NCBI GenBank assembly: GCA_026987075.1 | Contig: JALSNI010000067.1 | Span: forward strand, 1 to 64,000 | Direction of reading: 5' to 3' | DNA: 64,000 nucleotides | Origin: Persephonella sp. | GTDB lineage: Bacteria > Aquificota > Aquificia > Aquificales > Hydrogenothermaceae | Shown: positions 1 through 9,661 of the stretch, in pieces | Numbering within the stretch: position 1 is the stretch's first letter | How the letters are laid out: every line of letters starts with the position of its first letter | Position numbers and translations under genes: made by a program | The notes under the pieces: model-generated | The model's input: only the letters and a program-made list of their open reading frames with translations | Told to the model about the DNA's origin: nothing | Database searches by the model: none

Positions 1-7
1 CTGTCAT

Positions 8-436
8 ATGCCTTCTCAAAAGGACAGACTGATACAGAAATTTCCCTTTATGTATTTCCACTCAAAAAAGGAAGTTCACAATCACAGATTTTTAACCCTA
101 AAAGCAAGTGAGAAAGATTTTCAGGTATTTGCAGAATATAAAGACAGCTCTGTAGTTGTTACTGTTAAAAACGACAGAATTCCCCACACAGTTCCTACTG
201 CCCAGCAGGGAAAACCCAAGTACTACCTGCAGCTAAAAGGATTTATAAATGAGAAAATGTTTATTTTTGAAACAGAGATGATTACTCCCAAAAACGGCTT
301 TGGGTATAAAAAAGAGAAAAGTTTTGTGTTTTATTCTGATAGAAAGCCTGATGTTGTTGTGATTGAGATTTACAGAAAATTAGCATGGAAAAGAGAAAGA
401 GAGTTTATTTTAAAGAAAAAACTCAAAATAGATTAA
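8..436 (+). CDS. hypothetical protein (frame is open to the window edge, may be 5'-truncated)
   Basis: ORF track; no recognised motif. Confidence 0.5.
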   Translation: MPSQKDRLIQKFPFMYFHSKKEVHNHRFLTLKASEKDFQVFAEYKDSSVVVTVKNDRIPHTVPTAQQGKPKYYLQLKGFINEKMFIFETEMITPKNGFGYKKEKSFVFYSDRKPDVVVIEIYRKLAWKREREFILKKKLKID

Positions 437-675
437 TCCTTTTTGTCGTAATACTTCTTCATCCTTTCGTCTTGCTGGGTATGTTTTTTCATATATTTGA
501 AAACCCACACAAGAATAGCAATAATTATTGTCCATCCAATAAAATGTATGATACCCTGCATTGCTGAGTAATGTTTTTCGTCCATATTAACACTGCCCTG
601 ATAGGGCTCAAACACCTTGAAACCTGTATCCAAAAGTTCCAGAATATCTGTCAGCAGAGATATTATCAGCTCCAT
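433..675 (-). CDS. small membrane protein, hypothetical
   Basis: ORF with one hydrophobic helix (IIHFIGWTIIIAILVWVF). Confidence 0.5.
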   Translation of the reverse strand: MELIISLLTDILELLDTGFKVFEPYQGSVNMDEKHYSAMQGIIHFIGWTIIIAILVWVFKYMKKHTQQDERMKKYYDKKD

Positions 676-830
676 TTTTTATACCCTGAAGTTTTAGATT
701 TATTATAAATGATACTGGTCAATTTGTCAGAAGGAATAAACTGTTAACATATAAAGGTATGATAGTTATCATAGCTAATTATTAGTATTAAAATATCCTA
801 TTAATCAAGCAAAAAGGAGGAGGTTTTTTA

Positions 831-1898
831 ATGGCATTAACTGGTGTTATAGACAGACTTAAAAACACAAATTTAGAGGAGATAGGGGTAAGTTTTTCCC
901 TTGCTGACCTTATGAGAGATTTAAAGGTTGAGGGTAATAACGTTTATATAAAGCTGTTTTCTCCCAGTGAGAAGTATCATGAGTATCTGAAGGAAAAAAC
1001 AGAAAGAACCCTTAAATCTATTGGTGCTGAAAGTGTGGAAGTAGAGTTTACATCAGAGCCACCAAAACAGCAGCAGCAGCAACCACAACCTCCACCTCAG
1101 CAGAATCCTTTTGAATCAAGAAGAAGAATTCCTGGAGTAAAAAAGGTTATAGCTGTTGCATCAGGTAAAGGTGGTGTTGGAAAGTCAACAGTAGCCGTTA
1201 ATCTTGCAGCGGCATTGAAGAAAAAAGGATACAGTGTAGGATACCTTGATGCTGATATGTATGGACCATCTGGTCCCACAATGTTAGGAGCTAAGGATAA
1301 ACAGGTTGTTGCAACCCCTGACAATAAACTGATAGCCCCTGAAGCTCACGGTATAAAGATGATGTCAATAGGACTTCTCCTTCCTTCAGAAGACACCCCT
1401 GTAATATGGAGGGGACCTGTCCTGTTTAAAGCATTATCACAGTTTCTGTTTGATATAAACTGGGGTGAAGAACTGGACTTTCTGATTATAGATTTACCAC
1501 CGGGAACAGGAGACGTTCAGATAACCCTTGGACAGACAGCAGAGATAGATGGCGCTGTTATTGTTACAACTCCCCAGGACGTTGCACTGATAGACGTTAA
1601 AAAAGGAATACAGATGTTCAATGAGGTTCAGATACCAGTTATAGGTATTGTTGAAAATATGAGTTACTTTGTATGCCCAGATACAGGAAAAAAGTATGAG
1701 ATATTTGGAAAGTCAAAGACTGAAGATGTGGCAAAACAGTATAACACAGATATTTTAGGAAAAATTCCTATAGAGCCGAAAGTGGCAGAGTTTTCAGACC
1801 TTGGAATTCCTGTAGTTTTAGCTAAAGAAGATGCCCAGTCAACACAGGCATTTATGGAAGTTGCAGAAAAACTGATAAAAAAATTAAGTGAGCAGTAA
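831..1898 (+). CDS. mrp: Mrp/NBP35-type P-loop ATPase (Fe-S carrier) with N-terminal MIP18/DUF59-like domain
   Basis: GKGGVGKST Walker A, DADMYGPS, LPPGTGD; RBS aggaggtt upstream. Confidence 0.93.
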   Translation: MALTGVIDRLKNTNLEEIGVSFSLADLMRDLKVEGNNVYIKLFSPSEKYHEYLKEKTERTLKSIGAESVEVEFTSEPPKQQQQQPQPPPQQNPFESRRRIPGVKKVIAVASGKGGVGKSTVAVNLAAALKKKGYSVGYLDADMYGPSGPTMLGAKDKQVVATPDNKLIAPEAHGIKMMSIGLLLPSEDTPVIWRGPVLFKALSQFLFDINWGEELDFLIIDLPPGTGDVQITLGQTAEIDGAVIVTTPQDVALIDVKKGIQMFNEVQIPVIGIVENMSYFVCPDTGKKYEIFGKSKTEDVAKQYNTDILGKIPIEPKVAEFSDLGIPVVLAKEDAQSTQAFMEVAEKLIKKLSEQ

Positions 1899-1912
1899 AA
1901 GGAGGTTTAGAT

Positions 1913-3148
1913 ATGTTAGAAAAAAGAGGAATTGTTTATGCAGACCATTTAGCTACAACACCTGTTCCAGAGGAAGTTGTTGAGGCTATGAAGCCCTACT
2001 TTACAGAGCATTTTGGTAACCCAACATCTTTACATAAATTAGGTGTGGAAGCAAAGAAAGCTATAAACAGGGCAAGGGAGCAGATAGCCCAGCTCCTGAA
2101 TATAGGAAGACCTGAAGATATTGTTTATACATCAGGAGCGATAGAAGCAAACAACCTTGCAATAAAAGGATTTGCAAAGGCTCCTGGTATAACAAGAAGA
2201 GGTAAACATATCGTAGTTTCTGCCATTGAACACCACTCTGTTCTGCACTCCTGTAAAACATTGGAAAAGGAAGGATTTGAGATTACATATCTGATGCCTG
2301 ATAAATACGGAATAATAACTCCAGAGCAGGTTTCTGAAGCTGTCAGAGAAGATACAATACTTGTCTCAATAGGATATGCTAACAGGGAGATAGGAACAAT
2401 ACAGGACATTCAGGCTCTGGTTGCTGCAGCAAAGGAAAAAAATCCAAGGGTTGTTTTCCACTCAGACATAGCTGCAGCCGTTGGGCATACCCCTGTCAAT
2501 GTAGAAGAGTGGGGACTTGATATGGCTTCATTTACAGGTCATTACTTTTATGCTCCAAAAGGAGTTGGTGGACTGTACGTGAAGAAAGGAGTAAGACTGA
2601 AACCTCTCATTGAAGGTGGAATTCAGGAAGGGGGAAGAAGGGCTGGAACAGAGCCTGTTCCTCTAATTGTTGGTATGGGTGCAGCTGCAGAGCTTGCAAT
2701 TAAGGAGATGGACGACAGGGTAAACAGACTTAAAGCTCTCAGAGACAAACTGAAGAAAGGTATAGAAGAGAAGATACCATACATCCAGTTTACTGGACAT
2801 CCAGAGAAAAGACTGCCAAACCATCTATCCCTCATCGTGATGTATATAGAAGGGGAAGCTATGCTTCTGATGCTTGATTACCACAAGATTTACACAGCTT
2901 CAGGTTCAGCCTGTGTTTCCTATGCATTAAAACAGTCTCATGTTCTTGCTGCTATAGGTGTTGATAAGGAAATGTCTAACGGCTCTATAGTGTTTTCACT
3001 GGGAAGGGAAAATACAGAAGAAGACATAGATTACATATTAGACAAATATCCTGCTGCTGTTCAGAGACTGAGGGAGATATCCCCATTTGGACCAGAAAAC
3101 TGGGAAGAGTTTGCTAAAAAGGCTGACAAATTTAAGAATGTTACATAA
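1913..3148 (+). CDS. cysteine desulfurase-family protein (NifS/IscS-like), PLP-lysine replaced by Tyr
   Basis: YADHLATTPVPEEVVEAM, IEHHSVLHSC, SGSACVSYALKQSHVLAAIG; TGHYFYAPKG where SAHKFYGPKG is expected. Confidence 0.9.
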   Translation: MLEKRGIVYADHLATTPVPEEVVEAMKPYFTEHFGNPTSLHKLGVEAKKAINRAREQIAQLLNIGRPEDIVYTSGAIEANNLAIKGFAKAPGITRRGKHIVVSAIEHHSVLHSCKTLEKEGFEITYLMPDKYGIITPEQVSEAVREDTILVSIGYANREIGTIQDIQALVAAAKEKNPRVVFHSDIAAAVGHTPVNVEEWGLDMASFTGHYFYAPKGVGGLYVKKGVRLKPLIEGGIQEGGRRAGTEPVPLIVGMGAAAELAIKEMDDRVNRLKALRDKLKKGIEEKIPYIQFTGHPEKRLPNHLSLIVMYIEGEAMLLMLDYHKIYTASGSACVSYALKQSHVLAAIGVDKEMSNGSIVFSLGRENTEEDIDYILDKYPAAVQRLREISPFGPENWEEFAKKADKFKNVT

Positions 3149-3151
3149 AAG

Positions 3152-3170
3152 TAGCCCCCTTTTTGGGGGT
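3152..3170. terminator. hairpin between convergent genes
   Basis: CCCCC-TTTTT-GGGGG. Confidence 0.6.
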
Positions 3171-4927
3171 TATACCTTTCCTGTTAATACTTTACCGATG
3201 TCGTAGTCAGAAATGATACCAATAAGGAGTTTTTCTTCCTGATTGTTAACTACAGGAGCTACACCGATGTTATTTTCAATAAATATACTCATTGTCTCAA
3301 AAAGCGTTAAATCCTGAGTAACAGTGATAGGTTCTTTTTGCATAATGTGTTTAACCTTTATCTCATTGATATCTGAGCCACAGGCTTTTATCAGGTCTGT
3401 GCTTGTAATCAAGCCAATAACCCTGTTTTCTTTGTCAACAACAGGAAGAGCTGATATGCTGTGCTCGTCCATAAATTTACTGGCATACAGAACTGTTGCA
3501 TCAGGAGATATTGTGATCACATTTTTTTCCATAACATCTTTTACTATATATCTGTTAAGGAGCATGTATTTTATTTCGTCCTGATGAACAGGAGAATCAA
3601 GCTTTGTATCTACCTGACTTTTGAAGATACTCTTTTCTCCTGATAAAAAGTGTGATATGGCAACAGATATGGTTGCAGGAACTAACAGCTGATATCCCCC
3701 TGTTATCTCAGCAATAAGGATAATTGTGGAAAGGGGAGCCTTTGCAGCAGCTGCAAATGTGGACACCATCCCTACAACAGTAAAAGCAGCAAGATTAAAT
3801 GTTGAGCTTTCTGGAAACATGAAGACCTTACTAAGAAAGAAATAAACAGAAGCTCCCGTTAGTCCACCTATCACAAGGGAGGGACCAAAAACACCTCCAG
3901 AACCACCAGAACCCAAAGTAAATGCAAATGCAATAATAACCAAAAAAACACTTATAACAATTTTCCATATAGGAAAGTAAGTGAGATTTTCTACCATTAT
4001 AAGCTGAAGCCATCCATAACCTGTTCCTACTGCAACAGGAACAGTCATACCTATAATACCTACAAAAAATCCTCCAATTGCTGGCTTGAAAATGTTGTGA
4101 ACTTCAAGCCTGTCAAACAGATTTTTGACACTATCTAAGGAGAAAATCATAAGTCTTGCAACAGTAGCAGTAATAAGTCCAAGAAATATGTAGCTAACAG
4201 CATCGTATATAGAAAAATTAGAAAAAGAGGGCAGATTTATGTGGAATAAGGGAGAAAAACCAAAAACAGAAGAGACTATAATAAAAGCAACAAAAGATGC
4301 AATAAATGCAGGAATAAGTGTTTCTGTTTCAAAATCTTTTTTATAAAAAACCTCGGAGCTTATTATTGCTCCTGCAAATGGGGCTTTGAACACGCCTCCT
4401 ATTCCTGCTCCAAGACCAACAGCCAGTGCAATGTTTCTCTCCTTTTCAGAAAGACCAAATATTTTCCCTACAAAAGAGCCAATACCTGCTCCAATAAGGG
4501 CAATGGGACCTTCTTTACCTGAAACCTGACCACTCCCTATGGTTATGGCAGATGTTATAAGCTTCCATACAGATGTTTTCAGCCCAAGAGGTTTCCTCTC
4601 GTGAAATGCTTTTATCGCTGCATCTGTTCCAACACCTGCAGATTCAGGGGAAAAAAAATGAACCAAAATGCCGACGATAAGACCGCCAATTGTAGTTGAC
4701 ACAGGAATAAGATAAGGATGCTCCATAACAAATCTGTAGCTGAGACTTCCTCCTTCCCCATATGGATACGGAGGGTTGTATCCTGCAAAATCTACTAAGA
4801 ATATGTCAGAGAAAAAGTGTATAGCTTTTAAAAATATAACTCCAAATATACCTGCACATATACCGATAATAACAGGTATAAATAGATTGAGATAATTAAA
4901 TCTATACCCAAAAATATTTTTAAACAA
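3170..4927 (-). CDS. ClC-family chloride channel/antiporter with C-terminal CBS pair
   Basis: GSGQVSGKEGP and GSGGSGGVFGPSLVIGG motifs; two CBS domains. Confidence 0.93.
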   Translation of the reverse strand: MFKNIFGYRFNYLNLFIPVIIGICAGIFGVIFLKAIHFFSDIFLVDFAGYNPPYPYGEGGSLSYRFVMEHPYLIPVSTTIGGLIVGILVHFFSPESAGVGTDAAIKAFHERKPLGLKTSVWKLITSAITIGSGQVSGKEGPIALIGAGIGSFVGKIFGLSEKERNIALAVGLGAGIGGVFKAPFAGAIISSEVFYKKDFETETLIPAFIASFVAFIIVSSVFGFSPLFHINLPSFSNFSIYDAVSYIFLGLITATVARLMIFSLDSVKNLFDRLEVHNIFKPAIGGFFVGIIGMTVPVAVGTGYGWLQLIMVENLTYFPIWKIVISVFLVIIAFAFTLGSGGSGGVFGPSLVIGGLTGASVYFFLSKVFMFPESSTFNLAAFTVVGMVSTFAAAAKAPLSTIILIAEITGGYQLLVPATISVAISHFLSGEKSIFKSQVDTKLDSPVHQDEIKYMLLNRYIVKDVMEKNVITISPDATVLYASKFMDEHSISALPVVDKENRVIGLITSTDLIKACGSDINEIKVKHIMQKEPITVTQDLTLFETMSIFIENNIGVAPVVNNQEEKLLIGIISDYDIGKVLTGKV

Positions 4928-4973
4928 CTACAGCCCTGCCAAAAAGCCTTATTTACTCTATTTTAAACTATTT

Positions 4974-5153
4974 TCAGGAAGAAGGAGCATAATAACATCT
5001 TTTAGGAGATTCTATTTTTCCTTCTTTTTTTAGTTTTTTAATTGCCTTTTCTACTTCTTTTTTGTCAAGACCTGTAAGCTCAGCTATCTCCCCTGTTTTT
5101 AATGGTTTTCCAGCCTTTTTCATTGCATCTAAAACCTTTTGCTCTACAGACAT
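4974..5153 (-). CDS. 59-aa winged-helix DNA-binding protein (absent from the ORF track)
   Basis: Reverse-strand reading MSVEQKVLDAMKKAGKPLKTGEIAELTGLDKKEVEKAIKKLKKEGKIESPKRCYYAPSS*; gaggaggttgaaaaa upstream of ATG. Confidence 0.8.
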   Translation of the reverse strand: MSVEQKVLDAMKKAGKPLKTGEIAELTGLDKKEVEKAIKKLKKEGKIESPKRCYYAPSS

Positions 5154-5278
5154 TTTTTCAACCTCCTCAATTCCTTGTATAATTTATTTTTCGTAAGGGT
5201 ATGTATATGATTTAACTCATTGAGGGGTTATACTTATAGTTATAAATTGAGAGCAAGATAAAATCAGGAGGTTTAGAG

Positions 5279-5737
5279 ATGTTTGAATATACAGAGAAGG
5301 TGATGGACCACTTTATGAATCCAAGGAATTTAGGGGAGATACCTAATCCAGACGGATATGGACAGTGTGGTAATCCATCCTGTGGAGATGCAATGCTTTT
5401 TACCATAAAAGTAAATAAAGAAACAGACGTGATAGAAGACGTCAAGTTTAAAACATTTGGTTGTGGTTCTGCCATAGCTGTTTCTTCAGTTCTGACAGAA
5501 ATGGTAAAGGGTAAACCTATAGATTACGCCCTCAATCTGACATACAAAGAGATATTTGAGGAGCTTGGTGGACTTCCATCTCAAAAGATACACTGCACTA
5601 ACCTTGGACTGGAGACACTCCACGTTGCAATTAAGGACTACCTTATAAAACAGGGAAGAATTGAAGAGGCAAACAAGATACCAGACTGCATAGAAGAAGA
5701 GGAAGAAGAAGGTATTGACCTTGAGCATATAGGATAA
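5279..5737 (+). CDS. iscU: Fe-S cluster scaffold IscU/NifU N-terminal type
   Basis: CGNPSCGD, FGCGSAIAVSS, KIHCTNLGLETL. Confidence 0.93.
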   Translation: MFEYTEKVMDHFMNPRNLGEIPNPDGYGQCGNPSCGDAMLFTIKVNKETDVIEDVKFKTFGCGSAIAVSSVLTEMVKGKPIDYALNLTYKEIFEELGGLPSQKIHCTNLGLETLHVAIKDYLIKQGRIEEANKIPDCIEEEEEEGIDLEHIG

Positions 5738-6789
5738 TGAAGGAAAAAAGAAGAGCTATAGCTTTATATTCTGGTGGACTGGACAGCACCCTTGCAGTAA
5801 AGCTGATTCAAAATCAGGGAGTTGATGTGGTTGCTGTCCACTTTTATACAGGGTTCTGTATTACAGAAACAAAGAGAAGGAGAGGAGAAAAAAAGCCTGA
5901 CGGCTCACACTACATGAATCCTGCCCTCAAGTACGCAGCTAAATACGGCTTCAGGCTGGAGATAGTGGACATATCAGAGGACTACTTTGAGATAGTAACA
6001 AATCCAAAATACGGATATGGAGCTAACATAAATCCCTGCATAGACTGCAGGGCCTTTATGTATAAAAAGGCAAAACAGCTGATGAAAGAGTTTGATGCTG
6101 ATTTTATTATTTCAGGTGAGGTGCTGAACCAGAGACCAATGAGCCAGCATCTGAAAGCCATGAAAATAATAGAGAAGGAAGCTGGAGTGGAAGGTCTTGT
6201 GCTAAAACCTCTATCAGCAAAAGCTCTTCCTCCAACAATTCCAGAGATAAAAGGGTGGGTTGACAGAGAGAAGTTAGAAGGAATAGTGGGAAGAAGTAGA
6301 AAGAGACAGCTCCAGCTTGCAAAAGAGCTAGGAATTGATGAATACGAACAGCCAGCAGGAGGATGCTGTTATCTGACAGATGAGAACTTTGCAAGGAAGT
6401 ATAAAGAAACCCTTTCTGTGGAAAACAGAATAACAAGGGAAGACCTTTATCTGCTTACAATAGGAAGACATTTTAGACTTCCCACAGGAACAAAAGTTGT
6501 TGTATCAAGAAATGAAGGGGAAGGTAACTTTATAAAAGGTCTGAAAAACAGCTACTGGTACTTCGAGCCTGTTGGAAAGGGTGCTGTGGCAATAGCTAAA
6601 ACTATTGAGAACAGGCCTCTATCGCAGGAAGAGATAAAAATAATTGCAGATTTAGTTGCAAGATACTGTAAAACAGATGAAAATGGTAAAATAGATATAA
6701 AATATTTCTCTCCTTCAGAGCAAGGTATAAATGGTGTTATAGAAGGAGAGAGAATGCAGGAAGAAACTGTAGAAAACTGGAGGATATAA
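5737..6789 (+). CDS. PP-loop ATPase, tRNA-thiolation-like (ThiI/MnmA superfamily)
   Basis: YSGGLDSTLAV PP-loop; NPCIDCRAFMYKKAKQLM; GGCCYLTD. Confidence 0.8.
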   Translation: MKEKRRAIALYSGGLDSTLAVKLIQNQGVDVVAVHFYTGFCITETKRRRGEKKPDGSHYMNPALKYAAKYGFRLEIVDISEDYFEIVTNPKYGYGANINPCIDCRAFMYKKAKQLMKEFDADFIISGEVLNQRPMSQHLKAMKIIEKEAGVEGLVLKPLSAKALPPTIPEIKGWVDREKLEGIVGRSRKRQLQLAKELGIDEYEQPAGGCCYLTDENFARKYKETLSVENRITREDLYLLTIGRHFRLPTGTKVVVSRNEGEGNFIKGLKNSYWYFEPVGKGAVAIAKTIENRPLSQEEIKIIADLVARYCKTDENGKIDIKYFSPSEQGINGVIEGERMQEETVENWRI

Positions 6790-7037
6790 TGAATTTAGAA
6801 AACATAAAGCCGGATATTGTTCATGATGCAACAGGAACATACTGCCCTATACCTATAACAGAACTTGCTAAAGTGATGAAAAAAGCGGAAAAAGGACAGA
6901 TTGTTGAGCTGTTAGCTGACGACGAAGGGGCTGTTCAGGACGTTCCTGCGTGGTGTGAGACTACAGGGAATGAATTTTTAGGGTATAAAGAAGAAGACGG
7001 TATATACGTGTTTTATGTAAAAAAGACTCAGGACTGA
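6789..7037 (+). CDS. TusA/SirA-family sulfur carrier protein
   Basis: DATGTYCPIPITELAKVMKK (CPxP motif). Confidence 0.88.
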   Translation: MNLENIKPDIVHDATGTYCPIPITELAKVMKKAEKGQIVELLADDEGAVQDVPAWCETTGNEFLGYKEEDGIYVFYVKKTQD

Positions 7038-7041
7038 GAAA

Positions 7042-7293
7042 ATGGTAAGAATAACAGAAGAAACTAAAGTGTTTCATCTGCTTGAGGAGCATCCAGAAAG
7101 CGAAGAGATTATAAGGAAGTATTTTGGATACTTTTATGAAAAAAAATTAGAAGATGTAGCCCTAAAAAGGCTCAGTATTAAAGGGGCATTCAATGTTTTG
7201 AACCTCTCTGAAGAGGAGAGGGAAAGATTTTTTATAGAGCTTAACGAGAAGTTAGGCATTGATATTCCAAAAACACATCTGGAGAGAGAGTGA
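7042..7293 (+). CDS. DUF1858-like small protein
   Basis: ITEETKVFHLLEEHPESEEIIRKYFG resembles the DUF1858 N-terminus. Confidence 0.55.
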   Translation: MVRITEETKVFHLLEEHPESEEIIRKYFGYFYEKKLEDVALKRLSIKGAFNVLNLSEEERERFFIELNEKLGIDIPKTHLERE

Positions 7294-7550
7294 TGGTAAA
7301 AACAAAAGAGCAGGAAGTAGAACATGTTCTTGATATGATAAGACCAGCTTTAGCCCTTGATATGGGTGATATAAAGCTGGTTAAGGTAGAGAATGATACT
7401 GTTTATCTTGAGCTTTTAGGTGCCTGTTCTACATGTCCAGTTCCAGACATAACAATGAAAGATGTTATTATTGTTGCAATAAAGAATTTCCTCCCATGGG
7501 TTAAAAAAGTCCAGATAGGACAGCACAAATTTGATATATCAACTCTGTGA
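7290..7550 (+). CDS. NifU C-terminal (Nfu)-like Fe-S protein
   Basis: IRPALALDMGDIKLVKV...LLGACSTCPVPDITMKDVI (CxxC). Confidence 0.88.
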   Translation: MMVKTKEQEVEHVLDMIRPALALDMGDIKLVKVENDTVYLELLGACSTCPVPDITMKDVIIVAIKNFLPWVKKVQIGQHKFDISTL

Positions 7551-8389
7551 TGCTTGTTAACGGCGAAACAGAAGTTTACGGAATTATCGGCTATCCAGTA
7601 AAACACTCTAAGTCTCCCCAGTTTCAAACTGCAGCCTTCAGACACAAGAATATTAACGCAGTTTATCTTCCCTTTGAGGTAAAACCTGAAAATCTGAAAA
7701 AAGCTGTTAACGGAATTAAGGCACTGTCTATCAAAGGTATAAACATAACTGTTCCCCACAAGGAAGAAGTTATCAGATATCTTGATGAAACTTCAGAAGA
7801 GGTTCAGTTTATAGGGGCCTGCAACACAGTCAAAAATATTGATGGATACCTGATAGGCTATAACACAGATGCTTATGGATTTATAGAGGGACTGAAGGAG
7901 ATAGAGCCCCAGTTTCAGGATAAGACTTTTCTGATATTGGGAGCAGGAGGAGCATCAAGGGCTGTTTTGTATGGTCTCATCAGGGAAGGTGCTGAGAAAA
8001 TATTTGTTGCCAACAGAACAATAGATAGGGTATTTCAGATAATTCAGGATTTTTCAAAATTAAACAGGTTTATTCAGGAAATAATAATTCCAGTTCCTCT
8101 TGATAAAGTGGAAGAATATCTCTCTTCTACCCATATTATCGTAAACACAACATCTGTTGGCCTGAAAGATGAAGACCCTCCCCTTTTTGATTACTCAAAG
8201 ATTCAAAAAAAACATACAGTGGTTGATATTATATACAAAAAGACAAAACTTCTGAAAGTAGCTCAAGAGAAGGGATGTAAGTGGCAGGATGGTCTTCCTA
8301 TGCTGCTGTATCAAGGAGCAAAAGCATTTGAGATATGGACAGGAGAGAAAGCTCCTGTGGAGGTTATGAGAAAAGTTTTGCAGGAGTAA
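7547..8389 (+). CDS. aroE: shikimate dehydrogenase
   Basis: GYPVKHSKSPQFQ, GINITVPHKE, LILGAGGASRAV. Confidence 0.95.
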   Translation: MMLVNGETEVYGIIGYPVKHSKSPQFQTAAFRHKNINAVYLPFEVKPENLKKAVNGIKALSIKGINITVPHKEEVIRYLDETSEEVQFIGACNTVKNIDGYLIGYNTDAYGFIEGLKEIEPQFQDKTFLILGAGGASRAVLYGLIREGAEKIFVANRTIDRVFQIIQDFSKLNRFIQEIIIPVPLDKVEEYLSSTHIIVNTTSVGLKDEDPPLFDYSKIQKKHTVVDIIYKKTKLLKVAQEKGCKWQDGLPMLLYQGAKAFEIWTGEKAPVEVMRKVLQE

Positions 8390-8396
8390 TTAAAAA

Positions 8397-8412
8397 TCCC
8401 CCTTTCGGGGGA
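8397..8412. terminator. hairpin between convergent genes
   Basis: TCCCCC-TTTC-GGGGGA, T-tract on the minus strand. Confidence 0.6.
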
Positions 8413-8500
8413 AAGGAGGGAGAGGGAGGAGGTTTAGGAGAAAACTTAAGTGAATTACATTAATTATGGTATTGCTCCAATGTGAAAATGCTGTGAAAAC

Positions 8501-9661
8501 TTAAAATTTTATAACAAATTCGTTGTGAACGCCTTCGGATTTGACTTTTATCTTTAATCTGTAATGGTCTGCTATCTCCTTTACTATAGCAAGTCCCAGC
8601 CCGTAACCTTCGGAAGTCCTTGACCTGTCTTCTCTATAAAACCTTTCAAATATTTTGTCTATGTTCTCTTTATCTATAGGTTTTCCTGTATTTTTTATAG
8701 AAACAGATTTTTTCTTTATGGTTATGATGACTTCTCCATTTTTGTAGTTGTATTTTATTGCATTTTCTATTAAATTAAAGAACAGTTTTTCCATATCTGT
8801 TTCCGTTGCTTCCACTTCTAAGCTGTCCTCTTCTTTTACAATAACCCCTAAAGACTTTTCTTCTATCTTTGGGGAAAGTATGGACAACTGTTTTTTTATA
8901 ATCTCGTTTATGTTTACTCTTTTCTTTTCTTTTTCTCCTATGTGACTGATAAAAAGCAGGTCGTTTACTAAACTTTTCATGTAATCAACAGTTTTTGATA
9001 TGTTTTCTATATTTTTCTCAATGTTTTTAAACCCTTTCTGTTTTATAAGATATAGATTTGTTGATATTACTGTCAGTGGTGTTCTAAGGTCGTGGGATAC
9101 GTTCTGTGTAAATCTTTCCTGTTTGTCAAATGCTTCTTTTATAGGGGAGAGAATTCTCTTTGATATAAGAAAAGAAAAAACCAGTATTACTGTAGAAATA
9201 ACAAATGTTGTGTATATCAAAATCAGTTTTAGCTTTTCTAAGTTAGCTAATATTCTGCTCAGGTCTTTCCCAACATATACATAATATAAAGTATCCCCTT
9301 TTTTTATTGAACCTCCAAAAAGAACGTCGTGTTTTATTATATTAAATCCATTGAAAAATCGTGATATATTGCACAGCTTGTTTTTGTAAAACACAATTTT
9401 TGCGTCATAATTGTAAACGCATAGGTAAGTATCATCTGGTATGTTTATATTTTTTACAAGAGAAAAGTCAATAACAGGATTTTCAACAGTTTTAGAAACT
9501 TCAAAAGCTATACCTTTAAGCTCGTCAGAAATCTCATAAAGTATCTGCTCTTTGTAAAAGTAATAAATACTCCCTGAAAATGCAGCGAGTATAAATGTGG
9601 ATATTGCTGAGATAAGGAGTGTTATTTTAAAGCGAGCTTTTAAAAATTGGTCTAATTTCAT
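8501..9661 (-). CDS. membrane sensor histidine kinase
   Basis: HDLRTPLTVIST, GYGLGLAIVKEIA; two N-terminal TM segments. Confidence 0.93.
   Translation of the reverse strand: MKLDQFLKARFKITLLISAISTFILAAFSGSIYYFYKEQILYEISDELKGIAFEVSKTVENPVIDFSLVKNINIPDDTYLCVYNYDAKIVFYKNKLCNISRFFNGFNIIKHDVLFGGSIKKGDTLYYVYVGKDLSRILANLEKLKLILIYTTFVISTVILVFSFLISKRILSPIKEAFDKQERFTQNVSHDLRTPLTVISTNLYLIKQKGFKNIEKNIENISKTVDYMKSLVNDLLFISHIGEKEKKRVNINEIIKKQLSILSPKIEEKSLGVIVKEEDSLEVEATETDMEKLFFNLIENAIKYNYKNGEVIITIKKKSVSIKNTGKPIDKENIDKIFERFYREDRSRTSEGYGLGLAIVKEIADHYRLKIKVKSEGVHNEFVIKF

Noticed and set aside
385-567. 60-aa plus-strand ORF
   Set aside because: Overlaps two better-supported ORFs and looks like out-of-frame translation
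2061-2835. Minus-strand ORFs opposite the nifS-like gene
   Set aside because: Antisense to a clear coding frame, low-complexity translations, no RBS
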